A stretch of 64,000 nucleotides of DNA from assembly GCA_964544145.1 (NCBI GenBank), contig CAZJAT010000008.1:8630-72629 (forward strand). Reading direction: 5' to 3'. The position numbers and the translations under genes were made by a program. Origin of the DNA: CAZJAT01 sp964544145 (lineage in GTDB: Bacteria; Hydrothermota; 32-111). The notes beneath the pieces are model-generated. The model was not told the origin of the DNA and did not search any database. It saw only the letters and a list, made by a program, of their open reading frames with translations. This document shows positions 8,291 to 17,974 of this stretch, piece by piece. The number at the start of each line of letters is the position of its first letter. Position 1 is the stretch's first letter.

Positions 8291-10429
8291 CTACATATAG
8301 CTAATATTTTTGGTTTTATTATCTTCATCTTCATCATCAAGATCAATCTCAATATCTTCAAAATCACCCATATCATCACCTCCGCTGTCATCCTTGAGCA
8401 ATTCTGAGAAATCTACAAATGAATCCTGGCTCTGATTTGATTTTTCAGCTTTTTTCTGATTTGAAATAGCTTCTTCAAGCATACTCAAATGTTTATCAAT
8501 GCCCTTGAATCCAGGGTCAATTTTCCTTATTTCATTTAGTAATTTTCTGGCTTCTGAAAACATCTTCTTCTGTTCATAAAGAATAGCAAGCGTATTCTTT
8601 ATACCAAGATATTCTCTCGGGTCTTTATCTTTTATGCTGAGTGCTTTTATCAATGTGTTTTCGGCTTTATCAATTTCGCCTTTTTCCAGATGACATTGTG
8701 ACAGCATCTCCAATGAACGCATTTCAAATTCCTTACTCTTCAGTGCTTTACCCAGTTCCTCCACTGCCATATCATATAATCCCATTTCTTTAAAGCTTAC
8801 TCCCAGATCATAATGGCTTGATACATCATCTTCAGGAATACTCTCATTTACGCCTTCCTTTAATTCATCAAGCAATTCATTGAGCGACCATACATCATCC
8901 CCGCCGGCTGGCTGATCATTTTCTATCTTGAATTTGGGTTTATTGCCTTCATTCTTACCTGATACAATATCCTTGGCAGTCATATGTTCAGCTTCTGCAA
9001 AAAGCTCATTCCCCTCAAGCCCATCTGATATTTCTGATTTGAATTCGCTTAGAAAATCATCAGCAGTCATCTCTTCAAATTCATTTTTAACAGGATTATT
9101 CTGTGCAGCAGGCTGTGCTTCAGGTTTAGGAGGATTAATTTTGTTCTTCAATTCAATTGCTTCGGAATTTGCCGGGTCTATGGAGAGAATCTGGTCAATC
9201 AATTTAGATGACTGCTGGACATTTGTTGCCATTAATTGCTTAGCAGTGTACAGCATAGAATATAGTGCGGATGAATGATTCCCTGTTTTATATGCAATAT
9301 CAATAATTGCCTGATGTGCCTTATTTTCATTGCTTTTGATTTTAACTATTCTTGAATAAACACGCATTGCATTCTTCAAATCCCCTGCTGACAGATACCC
9401 ATCAGCACCCTGATAATATGATTGTACTGCTTCATTAATATCCAGTTCTTCCTGCAATTTGGCAAGTTCCACAAAATCTTCAAAATTAAATGCATTTGGC
9501 ATAACATCAGGAGAACCAAGATCAACACTCTCTTCTGCAGGTGATAATGATGATAAATCAAATTGCTCTGTTTTTGCCGGTTCAGCAAAGGGGCTCTCAA
9601 TGGATGATGATCCAAGGCCGGGAGCAATATCAGGGCTTACTCTGCTGTCAACATCTGATACATCGGGAGAAGCAGTTGTCTGAAATGTTGAATCCAATTC
9701 CTTGGTCAAATCATCAACAAGGTCATTCATATCAAAATCATCCATCTCAATTTCATCATGTTTCTGCTGAGGTTCGGGCGGGGTTTCTAGCTTGACTGCT
9801 TCAGGCTCAGGATTTGCCGTTTGTTTTGCATATTTAGTAATCTTCTGCCTTATTACAGCAGCCTGTTCCATACTGTTCATTTTTACATAATGCGATTCCG
9901 CTTCTTTGAGCAGTTCTACTGCTTGGTCATACTGTTCTTCCTGAATATATAGGTCAACTAATTTTTCCTTTATCTCAATACGTTCAGGCATCATATCAAG
10001 TGTTTCTTTAAATGCCTTGATTGCTGATTTTCTGTCATTTTTCTGAATAGATTTCTCTGCATAAAGAATAAAATTATTTAGAGCTTCTCCAATCAGTCCC
10101 TGTTTTTTATTGAATTCACCGATTTTTTCATACATCTCAATCAATGTATTATCAATCTTTAAAACCTTTTTTGCCATTGCAATCGCATTGGGGAATAGTC
10201 CGAATTTTCCGTACATTGTCATTGCTGTTATATAATTTTCAACTGCAAGCTCTTTATTATTTAATTTATCAAGATAGATATCACCGACTCTGTTGTATAA
10301 TGAAATATCGGGGTTTCCCTTTTCCTGTAATTTTTCGATTATCTTTGTGTAAAGCTGCACAGCTTTATCATATTTTCCCTTTACTACATATTGCTGTGCT
10401 TTTTCTTTTACATCTTTAATGGATGCCAT
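8291..10429 (-). CDS. Large acidic TPR-repeat protein between two ExeA-like ATPases
   Basis: This 712-residue protein has no signal peptide. Residues about 1-200 are TPR helical repeats (for example YDKAVQLYTKIIEKLQEKGN). A low-complexity Pro, Ser and Asp-rich linker follows (about 205-310). More TPRs lie at about 330-430, then another acidic linker, then TPRs at about 535-650 (SSHYDLGVSFKEMGLYDMAVEELGKAL). The protein ends in a very acidic tail rich in Asp and Glu. It looks like a cytoplasmic scaffold. Its position between two paralogous ATPases, with gaps of 5 and 28 bases, suggests the three act together. No enzymatic motif is visible. Confidence 0.85.
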   Translation of the reverse strand: MASIKDVKEKAQQYVVKGKYDKAVQLYTKIIEKLQEKGNPDISLYNRVGDIYLDKLNNKELAVENYITAMTMYGKFGLFPNAIAMAKKVLKIDNTLIEMYEKIGEFNKKQGLIGEALNNFILYAEKSIQKNDRKSAIKAFKETLDMMPERIEIKEKLVDLYIQEEQYDQAVELLKEAESHYVKMNSMEQAAVIRQKITKYAKQTANPEPEAVKLETPPEPQQKHDEIEMDDFDMNDLVDDLTKELDSTFQTTASPDVSDVDSRVSPDIAPGLGSSSIESPFAEPAKTEQFDLSSLSPAEESVDLGSPDVMPNAFNFEDFVELAKLQEELDINEAVQSYYQGADGYLSAGDLKNAMRVYSRIVKIKSNENKAHQAIIDIAYKTGNHSSALYSMLYTAKQLMATNVQQSSKLIDQILSIDPANSEAIELKNKINPPKPEAQPAAQNNPVKNEFEEMTADDFLSEFKSEISDGLEGNELFAEAEHMTAKDIVSGKNEGNKPKFKIENDQPAGGDDVWSLNELLDELKEGVNESIPEDDVSSHYDLGVSFKEMGLYDMAVEELGKALKSKEFEMRSLEMLSQCHLEKGEIDKAENTLIKALSIKDKDPREYLGIKNTLAILYEQKKMFSEARKLLNEIRKIDPGFKGIDKHLSMLEEAISNQKKAEKSNQSQDSFVDFSELLKDDSGGDDMGDFEDIEIDLDDEDEDNKTKNISYM

Positions 10430-10457
10430 TATACCTCAATTATTAAACAATATTTAA

Positions 10458-11303
10458 TTATAACTCTCTCTTATAAGATGTCAACTGTTTGTGAAGACCC
10501 AATGATTCGCACACCTCTTCCAGCATATTTCTGTTCACAGGCAATTGCTCAAGATATGCTGCCTCAAGCAGAGCATTATCGCATATATTGTTAATTAAGC
10601 GGGGTTTGCCTCCCGAATATTCATATATCACTTCAATGGCATTTGATGTAAATATACCTATATCAGCTCCTGCTACATTCAGCCTGTGCTTGATATATCC
10701 GCCGGTTTGTTCCAATGAAAGAGGTTTAAGATATGCCCTTGTGGCAATTCTCTGTGTTATAGATTCATTCTGCATCATATGCCTTTCCAGTTCAGGCACC
10801 CCTATTAAGATGAAAGTGAGAATTCGTCTGTCTTTCAGTTCAAGATTCAAAAAACCCCTAATCTGTTCTATTATCCTGGCATCGGATATTTTATTGGCTT
10901 CATCAATCATTATCACTGTTTTCTTTCCCTGTTTATCCAATGCAAGCAATTGTCTTGTTATTACACTCATAGGGTCTGATGCAAGCGCCTCACTGTCATT
11001 TATGCCAATCATTTTCCCTATTCTTTCGTATAACCATGCGGATGAAAAATCTTCATGTGTCAAAACAATCAGTCCTGCCTTGAATTGCTCATGACCGGAT
11101 AGATATGATAATAACTTCCTTGCTACTGTTGTTTTTCCTGTTCCCACCTCACCTACAAGTAATGAGAAACCTCTCATTCTTTCGGCTGAATGAATCAATC
11201 TGAGCAATGCCATTTTATGCTGTTTTGATTGGAAGAAAAACCTTGTATCAGGTACATTAGCAAATGGTTCCTGGCTCATTCTGAAAAATTGTTCATAATT
11301 CAT
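10458..11303 (-). CDS. ExeA-like AAA ATPase, copy 2
   Basis: This 281-residue paralogue of the ATPase at 7470-8285 has the same opening (FFRMSQEPFANVPDTRFFF), Walker A GEVGTGKTT, Walker B TVIMIDEANKI, a sensor segment ILTFILIGVPELERHM, QRIATRAYLKPL, and the lid motif GGKPRLINNICDNALLEA. The start has GAGGG upstream of the ATG. The two ATPases align along their whole length but have diverged well beyond a recent duplication, which suggests distinct jobs or a hetero-oligomer. It lies directly upstream of the TPR gene in the same transcription unit. Confidence 0.85.
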   Translation of the reverse strand: MNYEQFFRMSQEPFANVPDTRFFFQSKQHKMALLRLIHSAERMRGFSLLVGEVGTGKTTVARKLLSYLSGHEQFKAGLIVLTHEDFSSAWLYERIGKMIGINDSEALASDPMSVITRQLLALDKQGKKTVIMIDEANKISDARIIEQIRGFLNLELKDRRILTFILIGVPELERHMMQNESITQRIATRAYLKPLSLEQTGGYIKHRLNVAGADIGIFTSNAIEVIYEYSGGKPRLINNICDNALLEAAYLEQLPVNRNMLEEVCESLGLHKQLTSYKREL

Positions 11304-11314
11304 AATAACCCTCT

Positions 11315-12106
11315 CTATGAAAACTGTATATTATCATTTCCATTACTATTATTTTCATTGTTTATTATTTTACTATGTTTTGCTTCTTTTGTCAAATTAC
11401 TAATTCTCTCTTCTGTATCAAGATACTGCATCCCCATATCAATGATCATTTTGAATAAGCGAATTGCCCTCTGTTTATCAGTATCTTCACATAAAACAGC
11501 TGCTTTATATATTAATGCAGGATTTTTTTCTTCAGAATCTAAATATCTGTTAAGAATTGCATGAGCTTTTGACTCTAAGCCTTTGTCAAAGAGATAATTT
11601 ACATATTTAAGTACAAAATATGATCTTATCTTACCTTGCGACAGATTCAGTGCATCTTCAATCATAGTATAGCCATGTTCCTCACCAAATTCAAGCATAA
11701 TGATACCCACCTTGAACAATGCATTACAGTCATTGGTTTTTTTTGTCAAATAATCCAGCATTGTCTTATAATCCTTAATATCATTGATATTATTGGGCAG
11801 TGGGTTCTCAATCAGTAATTCTGAAAAGAATTCCCTGCTTTCAATATGCTTAATATATGTGAAAGCATATTCATTGAGACCCAAGATAAGCGCATGACTA
11901 CACAGATGAAATACAATTTCATCATTTTCACCTTTCAGTTTCATTAATATGAATAAAAGGCAAAAAACATATGCTATGCGTTTATATTTATTGTTTTTTA
12001 TTTCACTTATAAGAAAAGTAATTCTGCCCTGCCTGTCAGATTCCAAATAATGATTAATGATATCCTTCAAATCATCAGAATTATCTGCATTCTTTAGAAT
12101 ACTCAA
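11315..12106 (-). CDS. Alpha-helical repeat protein of unknown function
   Basis: I do not recognise this 263-residue protein. It is predicted to be largely helical, with TPR-like or HEAT-like pairs such as ARAILNRYLDSEEKNPALIY-type stretches (YLDSEEKNPALIYKAAVL) and KQRAIRLFKMIIDMGMQYLD. The reading frame begins at a TTG inside the end of hutI, and no good ATG follows for about 55 codons, so the start is uncertain. It sits between hutI and the second ExeA-like ATPase and may belong functionally with the ATPase and TPR genes. Confidence 0.65.
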   Translation of the reverse strand: MSILKNADNSDDLKDIINHYLESDRQGRITFLISEIKNNKYKRIAYVFCLLFILMKLKGENDEIVFHLCSHALILGLNEYAFTYIKHIESREFFSELLIENPLPNNINDIKDYKTMLDYLTKKTNDCNALFKVGIIMLEFGEEHGYTMIEDALNLSQGKIRSYFVLKYVNYLFDKGLESKAHAILNRYLDSEEKNPALIYKAAVLCEDTDKQRAIRLFKMIIDMGMQYLDTEERISNLTKEAKHSKIINNENNSNGNDNIQFS

Positions 12107-13322
12107 CTCCCTTTATAAAAACATTTCTCACAGTATTTGTTCCCATAAAATAGAATAATTGCCTATAATTTTCAATATTATGGATTAAAATATCAGCATC
12201 TTTTCCTATCTGTATTGAACCTGTTTGCTTATGAATATCCAATGAATATGCAGGATTTATTGTCATTCCATATATAAGTTCATCAGCTGAAAGCCCATAA
12301 TTTATCATACCTATTGATGCTGCAAGGGCAACTGATTTCACAGGTGAAGAACCAGGATTAAAATCCGTTGAAATTGCTACAATATTGCCATGTTCTCTCA
12401 TGAGTTCAATTGGCGGCTTGCTTTGTATCTTCAAAATGAAATTTGTGGCAGGGAGTAAAGTGATCACTGTTTTATTGTCAGCAAGAACTGCCAAATCTGC
12501 ATGATTAGGTACATTCATGTGATCTGCTGATTTAGCATGCATCTTTGCAGCAACAGTGCTGCCTCCTGATGTCTCCATCTCATCCGCATGTATCCTTACC
12601 TTCATTCCGGCTTCTGTACCTGCTTTTAATATTTTTTCTGATTCTTCTGCAGTGAAAACACCTTTTTCACAGAATACATCAATATAATCTGCCAGATGAT
12701 TGCTCGCAATTATTGGTATCATTTCATTGATAATCTTACTTATATATTCATCCCGATTATCTCTATTTTCCAATGGAATCTCATGAGCACCCAGGAAAGT
12801 GCTTCTGATATTTATGGGAAATGCTGTCTTCAGTTTCTTTATCACATTTAGCTGTTTGATTTCATCTTCAGTACTCAGGCCATAACCGCTCTTTATCTCC
12901 AATGACGTGATTCCATTCATAATCATCTCATTCAGTCTGTTTGCAGCATTTTCATATAATTCATCAAAGGAAGTTTCTCTTGTTTTATCAACGGTTGACA
13001 GTATGCCTCCGCCCTTTGCAGCAATCTCTTTATACGCCATACCCATTGCTCTCCGCTCAAATTCATCCTCCCGTGTACCGCTGAATACAAGATGTGAGTG
13101 TGATTCAACAAATCCCGGGGTCACGAGTGAATGCTCTGCATCAATCACCCTGTCTGCATTTTCTTTTAAATCAATACCTATCTTGCTTATTCGATTATTC
13201 TCGATAAGTATTGAATTCCCCTCCAATATAGGTGAACGCAGGACATATTCGCTCATAGGCATATAATTCTCTCTGCATGCACATGCGCATATCTGTGAAA
13301 TATTCTTTATTAATATCTTCAT
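12081..13322 (-). CDS. hutI: Imidazolonepropionase
   Basis: This amidohydrolase of 413 residues catalyses the third step of histidine breakdown, opening imidazolonepropionate to N-formimino-L-glutamate. Diagnostic stretches are FVESHSHLVFSGTREDEFERR, AKGGGILSTVD, TFLGAHEIP, RIHADEMETSGGS and STDFNPGSSPV. The metal-binding histidines and the aspartate are in place. The ATG at 13322 overlaps the hutU stop codon by one base; a TTG one codon earlier is less likely. It is cytoplasmic and co-transcribed with hutU and hutH. Confidence 0.96.
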   Translation of the reverse strand: MKILIKNISQICACACRENYMPMSEYVLRSPILEGNSILIENNRISKIGIDLKENADRVIDAEHSLVTPGFVESHSHLVFSGTREDEFERRAMGMAYKEIAAKGGGILSTVDKTRETSFDELYENAANRLNEMIMNGITSLEIKSGYGLSTEDEIKQLNVIKKLKTAFPINIRSTFLGAHEIPLENRDNRDEYISKIINEMIPIIASNHLADYIDVFCEKGVFTAEESEKILKAGTEAGMKVRIHADEMETSGGSTVAAKMHAKSADHMNVPNHADLAVLADNKTVITLLPATNFILKIQSKPPIELMREHGNIVAISTDFNPGSSPVKSVALAASIGMINYGLSADELIYGMTINPAYSLDIHKQTGSIQIGKDADILIHNIENYRQLFYFMGTNTVRNVFIKGVEYSKECR

Positions 13323-14977
13323 CAATCTATCATAGGCATATTTATATTATGTTTCTTTGCAGTATCAATTGCAATTTCATATCCAGCATCTGCATGTCTC
13401 ACAACTCCGCTACCCGGGTCATTTGTCAACACGCGCTGTATCTTTTTTGCCTGCATATCTGATCCGTCAGCAAGTACAACCTGACCTGAATGTATTGAAT
13501 AACCAATACCCACTCCACCGCCATGATGCAGTGATACCCATGTTGCTCCTGAAGCAACATTGAGCATGGCATTAAGAACAGGCCAATCTGCAATTGCATC
13601 ACTCCCATCCTTCATTGCCTCTGTTTCCCTGTTGGGTGATGCTGCACCTCCGGTATCATGATGGTCGCGGCCTATAACAACAGGAGCCTTCAATTTGCCT
13701 GATTTTACCATTGAATTTATAATGTCTCCGAATTCCGCTCTTTCACCTTGAGATAACCAGCATATCCTTGCCGGTAATCCCTGGAATTTAACCATCTCAT
13801 GTGCTTTATCGACCCATTTTTTTAAATTTAGTTTATTGGGGAATGTTTCAAGCAATGCCCTGTCTGTTGCATAGATATCATTTGGATCCCCGCTGAGTGC
13901 AGCCCATCTGAATGGACCACTGCCTTCACAGAAAAGGTCCCTTATGTATGCAGGTACATAACCGATAATATCAAATGCATCTGTTACACCATTATCATAT
14001 GCTCTCTGTCTCAGATTATTACCATACTCAAACACCTTTGCACCCATTCTCTGCATATCCAGCATTGCTTGAACATGTTTACTCATTGAGCTGTATACCT
14101 CTTTCAGATATTTATCCAGATCACTGATTCTAAGTGATTCGGCTTCCTCAATGGTGTATCCTGACGGCATATAGCCATTAATCGGATCATGCGCTGATGT
14201 CTGATCAGTTACTATATCAGGCACTATATTACGCTTGACCAATTCCGGTAGTATATCTGCAATATTTCCCAAAAGTCCTATTGAGAGAGGTTTTCCCTGT
14301 TTGAGTGCATTATCCTTCATTGCTAAAGCTTCATCCAGAGAATATGCCTTCACATCGCAGTATTTTCCCTTTATCTTTCTGTCTATATGCGATTCAACTG
14401 CTTCCACTACAATTGCAACACCCTCATTCATTACAACAGCTAGAGGCTGTGCGCCTGACATCTCACCCAAACCTGCAGTCAAAACCCATTTGCCCTTTAG
14501 TGTCCCATTATACTCTTTGGATGCAATTGCACCTACTGTTTCATATGTACCCTGTAGAATACCCTGTGTTCCTATATATATCCATGAACCGGCTGTCATC
14601 TGTCCGTAAACGGTCAGACCCATTGATTCAAGCCTGGTGAATTCCTCCAATGTTGCCCATTTAGGTACAATCAGGGAATTGGTTATCAGCACTCTGGGAG
14701 CCCATTCATGTGTCTTGAATACACCTACAGGTTTTCCTGACTGCATCAGAAGGGTTTCATCATCCTTTAATGTCTGTAAGGTACTAATAATTTTATGATA
14801 AGATTCCCAATTACGGGCTGCTCTCCCAGTGCCTCCGTATACGATCAGATGTTCAGGATCTTTTGCCACATCAGGATCTAAATTATTCATAAGCATTCGC
14901 ATAGGGGCCTCTGTCTGCCATGATTTGCATGAAATATTTGTTCCGATTGGCGATTTCACAGGTTTATAAGCTTCCAT
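13322..14977 (-). CDS. hutU: Urocanate hydratase (urocanase)
   Basis: At 551 residues this is a standard-length urocanase. It converts urocanate to 4-imidazolone-5-propionate with a tightly bound NAD+. Motifs include YGGTGRAARNWESY at the N-terminus, GTYETVGAIASKEY, VLTAGLGEMSGAQPLA, DQTSAHDPINGYMPSGYT, the ARICWLSQGERAEFG block and a C-terminal GVGIGYSIHSGQV. It begins eight bases after the hutH stop. Nothing is missing compared with the family. Confidence 0.97.
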   Translation of the reverse strand: MEAYKPVKSPIGTNISCKSWQTEAPMRMLMNNLDPDVAKDPEHLIVYGGTGRAARNWESYHKIISTLQTLKDDETLLMQSGKPVGVFKTHEWAPRVLITNSLIVPKWATLEEFTRLESMGLTVYGQMTAGSWIYIGTQGILQGTYETVGAIASKEYNGTLKGKWVLTAGLGEMSGAQPLAVVMNEGVAIVVEAVESHIDRKIKGKYCDVKAYSLDEALAMKDNALKQGKPLSIGLLGNIADILPELVKRNIVPDIVTDQTSAHDPINGYMPSGYTIEEAESLRISDLDKYLKEVYSSMSKHVQAMLDMQRMGAKVFEYGNNLRQRAYDNGVTDAFDIIGYVPAYIRDLFCEGSGPFRWAALSGDPNDIYATDRALLETFPNKLNLKKWVDKAHEMVKFQGLPARICWLSQGERAEFGDIINSMVKSGKLKAPVVIGRDHHDTGGAASPNRETEAMKDGSDAIADWPVLNAMLNVASGATWVSLHHGGGVGIGYSIHSGQVVLADGSDMQAKKIQRVLTNDPGSGVVRHADAGYEIAIDTAKKHNINMPMID

Positions 14978-14985
14978 AATCTCTC

Positions 14986-16506
14986 CTAATTTATATTAAT
15001 ATTTTTTTGAATAATTTTAACAATATCCCCATTGAGTACCATTTTTCTGATAATCTCCAAATCCCTGTAAAATGCTCTGTCTCTTGTTACAGGTTTGATA
15101 ACAGCTGAGAATTCCCTGTAAAGTTCAGATATCGGTTTAGATGATTTTAAAGGTTTTCTCATATTAATTGCATTCATTGACGCAAACAGCTCAATAGACA
15201 GCACATCAGCTGAATTCTGGACAACCTCTGCAAGTTTCCTTGCTCCAATAGTGCCCATTGATACATGGTCTTCCTGTCCCAATGAGGTCGGTATTGAATC
15301 TACAGATGCAGGGTGCGATAAAATCTTATTTTCAGATACAAGGGAAGCAGCTGTTACCTGCAGCATCATAAAACCGCTGTTTAGTCCTGCATCAGGTGTT
15401 ATAAATGGCGATAAACCCGTCTCATGATGATCTATTAATCTGTATGTTCTCCTCTCCGATATGCTTGCTATTTCACTTATGGCTATCTTCAATGCATCAA
15501 TGGGAATTGCTATAGTTTCACCATGGAAATTCCCTCCGGAAATAACCTCTTTACTGTTCAGAAAAACAAGCGGATTATCTGTTGTTGAGTTCATTTCATT
15601 CTCTATTATCTTTGATGCATATTGAAAACAATCCCTCACAGCGCCATGAACCTGCGGGATACATCTTATGGAATATGCATCCTGAACCCTTCCGCAATGT
15701 TTGTGTGATTTACGTATCTGTGAGCCTCTCAGTAATCTTCTCAGATTGCTTGCCGATACCTTCTGACCTTCCTGATTCCTTATTTCCTGAATATCCTTCC
15801 TGAAAGCAATATCTGTTCCTCTCAACGCATCAACAGATGCAGCTGCAACAATATCAGCTGTTTTGATAAGATTGTCAGCATAAATAATATTCAATGCAGC
15901 GATTGATGTCATCAATTGCGTACCATTTATGAGCGCTAAACCCTCTTTTGGCTTAAGTAATGCAGGTTTAATATTATTCTTTTTTAAAATTTTAATAGCA
16001 TTAACTCTCTTTCCATTCTCAATAAACTCACCCTCTCCAATAGCACATAATGCAATATGTGACAAAGGTGCTAAATCACCGCTTGCACCAACAGATCCTT
16101 TGCCGGGCACATATGGGTAAAGCTGATGATTAAGCATGTCTATATACGTTTTCAATGTCTCTGGACTGACACCGCTGTTACCTCTGATAATAGTATTTAT
16201 TCTAAGCAGCATAGCCCCGCGCACCGATAATTCATCAAGGGGTTCACCTGTTCCTACAGAATGGGATCTTATGATGTTTAACTGCAATTCCATTATCTTG
16301 TCTAATGGTATTGCAATATCAACTAATTTACCAAAACCTGTTGTGATGCCGTAAACACGTTCTCCCTTTTTGACAATATCATTTACTATAGCATATGAGC
16401 GTTTAACATCTGCCATTGCAGATTTAGATATATTAACCTTTTCCCTGCCAATAACAATTTTTTTGAAATTATTGAAATCTAGATTTTTACCATTAAGCTC
16501 AATCAT
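14986..16506 (-). CDS. hutH: Histidine ammonia-lyase
   Basis: This 506-residue lyase removes ammonia from histidine to give urocanate. The Ala-Ser-Gly triad at residues 141-143 (in GSVGASGDLAPLSH) forms the MIO electrophile. Other hallmarks are YGITTGFG, NSTTDNPLVF and the GGNFHGE segment. It is the first gene of the hut operon, with an AAGGAG site and its own promoter 26-53 bases upstream of the ATG. No hutG, hutF or ftcD follows, so later steps must be encoded elsewhere. Confidence 0.97.
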   Translation of the reverse strand: MIELNGKNLDFNNFKKIVIGREKVNISKSAMADVKRSYAIVNDIVKKGERVYGITTGFGKLVDIAIPLDKIMELQLNIIRSHSVGTGEPLDELSVRGAMLLRINTIIRGNSGVSPETLKTYIDMLNHQLYPYVPGKGSVGASGDLAPLSHIALCAIGEGEFIENGKRVNAIKILKKNNIKPALLKPKEGLALINGTQLMTSIAALNIIYADNLIKTADIVAAASVDALRGTDIAFRKDIQEIRNQEGQKVSASNLRRLLRGSQIRKSHKHCGRVQDAYSIRCIPQVHGAVRDCFQYASKIIENEMNSTTDNPLVFLNSKEVISGGNFHGETIAIPIDALKIAISEIASISERRTYRLIDHHETGLSPFITPDAGLNSGFMMLQVTAASLVSENKILSHPASVDSIPTSLGQEDHVSMGTIGARKLAEVVQNSADVLSIELFASMNAINMRKPLKSSKPISELYREFSAVIKPVTRDRAFYRDLEIIRKMVLNGDIVKIIQKNININ

Positions 16507-16532
16507 TACTACTCCTTTATAATAAAAATTTA

Positions 16533-16560
16533 ATTATACACAAATAATTTGATTTTTCAA
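16533..16560 (-). promoter_or_regulatory. Promoter of the hut and downstream series
   Basis: TTGAAA and TATAAT on the minus strand are spaced by 16 bases, upstream of hutH. No other promoter was found between here and the cupin gene at 1852, so this may drive some 14.7 kb. Confidence 0.7.
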
Positions 16561-16652
16561 GAATATATAAATAATTTAATACGGATCAGAGCCGTTTCTT
16601 AACAATATAATTCATAATTCCCAATCCGTAATTCGATATCCTCAATTCTAAT

Positions 16653-16700
16653 CTGCATAAACGCTAGAGGCATGCCTGGATATATGTCTTCAACCTGCGG
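16653..16700 (-). repeat. Dispersed partial copy of the 154-bp repeat unit
   Basis: On the minus strand this stretch matches the core of the tandem repeat at 49.2-49.7 kb. Bases 16667-16700 are identical over 34 bases to the reverse complement of 49602-49635, including the palindrome AGGCATGCCT. Next to it, 16608-16634 holds an AT-rich stretch (taattcataattcccaatc) resembling the spacer part of the same unit. It fills most of the 252-base gap between hutH and the MFS gene. Confidence 0.85.
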
Positions 16701-16758
16701 GAATGGACATATTTATTATTTCTTTATTATCCCACTTACTGTATTCCCTCTCATCCTC

Positions 16759-17973
16759 TCATCTATATTTATTGCTTCTCATCATTGTGCTTAGAATAAT
16801 AAGTGCTGAAAATACAAATACAGCAATTAAACCTATATGGTCTGCCAATAAACCAATAATGGGTGCCATTATACCGGCAAATAATACCTTGAACTGGCTT
16901 TCTCCGGACATAATTGTTGCAACCCGGCTCCGGTCACTTTCAGAAGCAATAATATCAACCATTATGGGTCTTCTGATATTCTTTATCATATATATAAACA
17001 CATACATTATAAGAACCAATATTATCATATCAGCCAGCAACCCCACACCTGTAGCGAGGATTACAATTGCAGAAAGAAATGATAAAATGCTTATTATACT
17101 GTATTTGTGTATTTTCAGGAATCTATGAGCATTATATGAAGATATTGCTGCAATAATATATATCAATGAATAGAATAGACCAGTGATGATTTTTACATTC
17201 ATCTCATTACTGTATTTTAGCATTACAATGGCTGAACCTGTAATTATAATGTGTATAACGGGTTGTATATAATCCTTTATTGATTCAAACACTGCATCAT
17301 ACATTGATGATGAATATATTATCCTTAACAGGGATAATTTCTTAACAAGTAACATTGTTTTCTTTACTTCAGCATGCAGATTCAATTTTTTCATATCAGA
17401 TTTTTCATTAACATATGCCGGATAGGATAGTACAAGCAATATGTCACAGATATATGGTATGATTGTAAAAAGGAAAATTGTTCTTACATCAATATGCAAT
17501 AGAATGAGAATAACGGCAATAATACCCGACAGGGAAGAACCCACAAGTGATAATGCTCTTGTGAATCCGTAAACACGTGTCTTTTCACTGCTCTTTTCTA
17601 TGTGATCCAAATATGCAACTATAATGGCTTTATGTGTTCCGCTCCTAAATGCTTCACCAAGACCGAAAAATATCATTGCAATAATCAGAATGATAATATG
17701 TCCTGATAAGTAAAATCCAATAAAAGAAATAATATAAAAAACAAAACAGGCAATCAATGTGCTTTTCTTACCATACAGATCTGCAATAAGACCTGAAGGA
17801 ATTTCAATTATATAAACAACAATATATTTGATAAGGAAGAGAATTCCAATTTCAAAAAAAGATAATCCCGCAGAAAGCAGGAAAAGTATGAAAAAAGGCT
17901 CAAAGAATTTGAGATTCTTGAAAAAACCATACAAACCAAATTTAATGATATTTACATCTCTATAAACATTCAT
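16759..17973 (-). CDS. MFS transporter
   Basis: This 404-residue integral membrane protein has about 11-12 predicted helices. The loop after helix 2 reads GLIADLYGKKSTL, a form of the MFS motif GxLaDrxGrk, and another charged loop occurs in the second half (ADMI... IKNIRRP). No substrate-specific motif was recognised; drug or metabolite export is possible. It is the last gene of the operon and its ATG lies directly after the patatin stop. Confidence 0.85.
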   Translation of the reverse strand: MNVYRDVNIIKFGLYGFFKNLKFFEPFFILFLLSAGLSFFEIGILFLIKYIVVYIIEIPSGLIADLYGKKSTLIACFVFYIISFIGFYLSGHIIILIIAMIFFGLGEAFRSGTHKAIIVAYLDHIEKSSEKTRVYGFTRALSLVGSSLSGIIAVILILLHIDVRTIFLFTIIPYICDILLVLSYPAYVNEKSDMKKLNLHAEVKKTMLLVKKLSLLRIIYSSSMYDAVFESIKDYIQPVIHIIITGSAIVMLKYSNEMNVKIITGLFYSLIYIIAAISSYNAHRFLKIHKYSIISILSFLSAIVILATGVGLLADMIILVLIMYVFIYMIKNIRRPIMVDIIASESDRSRVATIMSGESQFKVLFAGIMAPIIGLLADHIGLIAVFVFSALIILSTMMRSNKYR

Positions 17974-17974
17974 T

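Noticed and set aside
8291..10429. Several plus-strand open frames opposite the TPR gene
   Set aside because: They mirror the biased codons of the acidic protein, have no ribosome sites or homology-like motifs, and overlap a clear gene fully.
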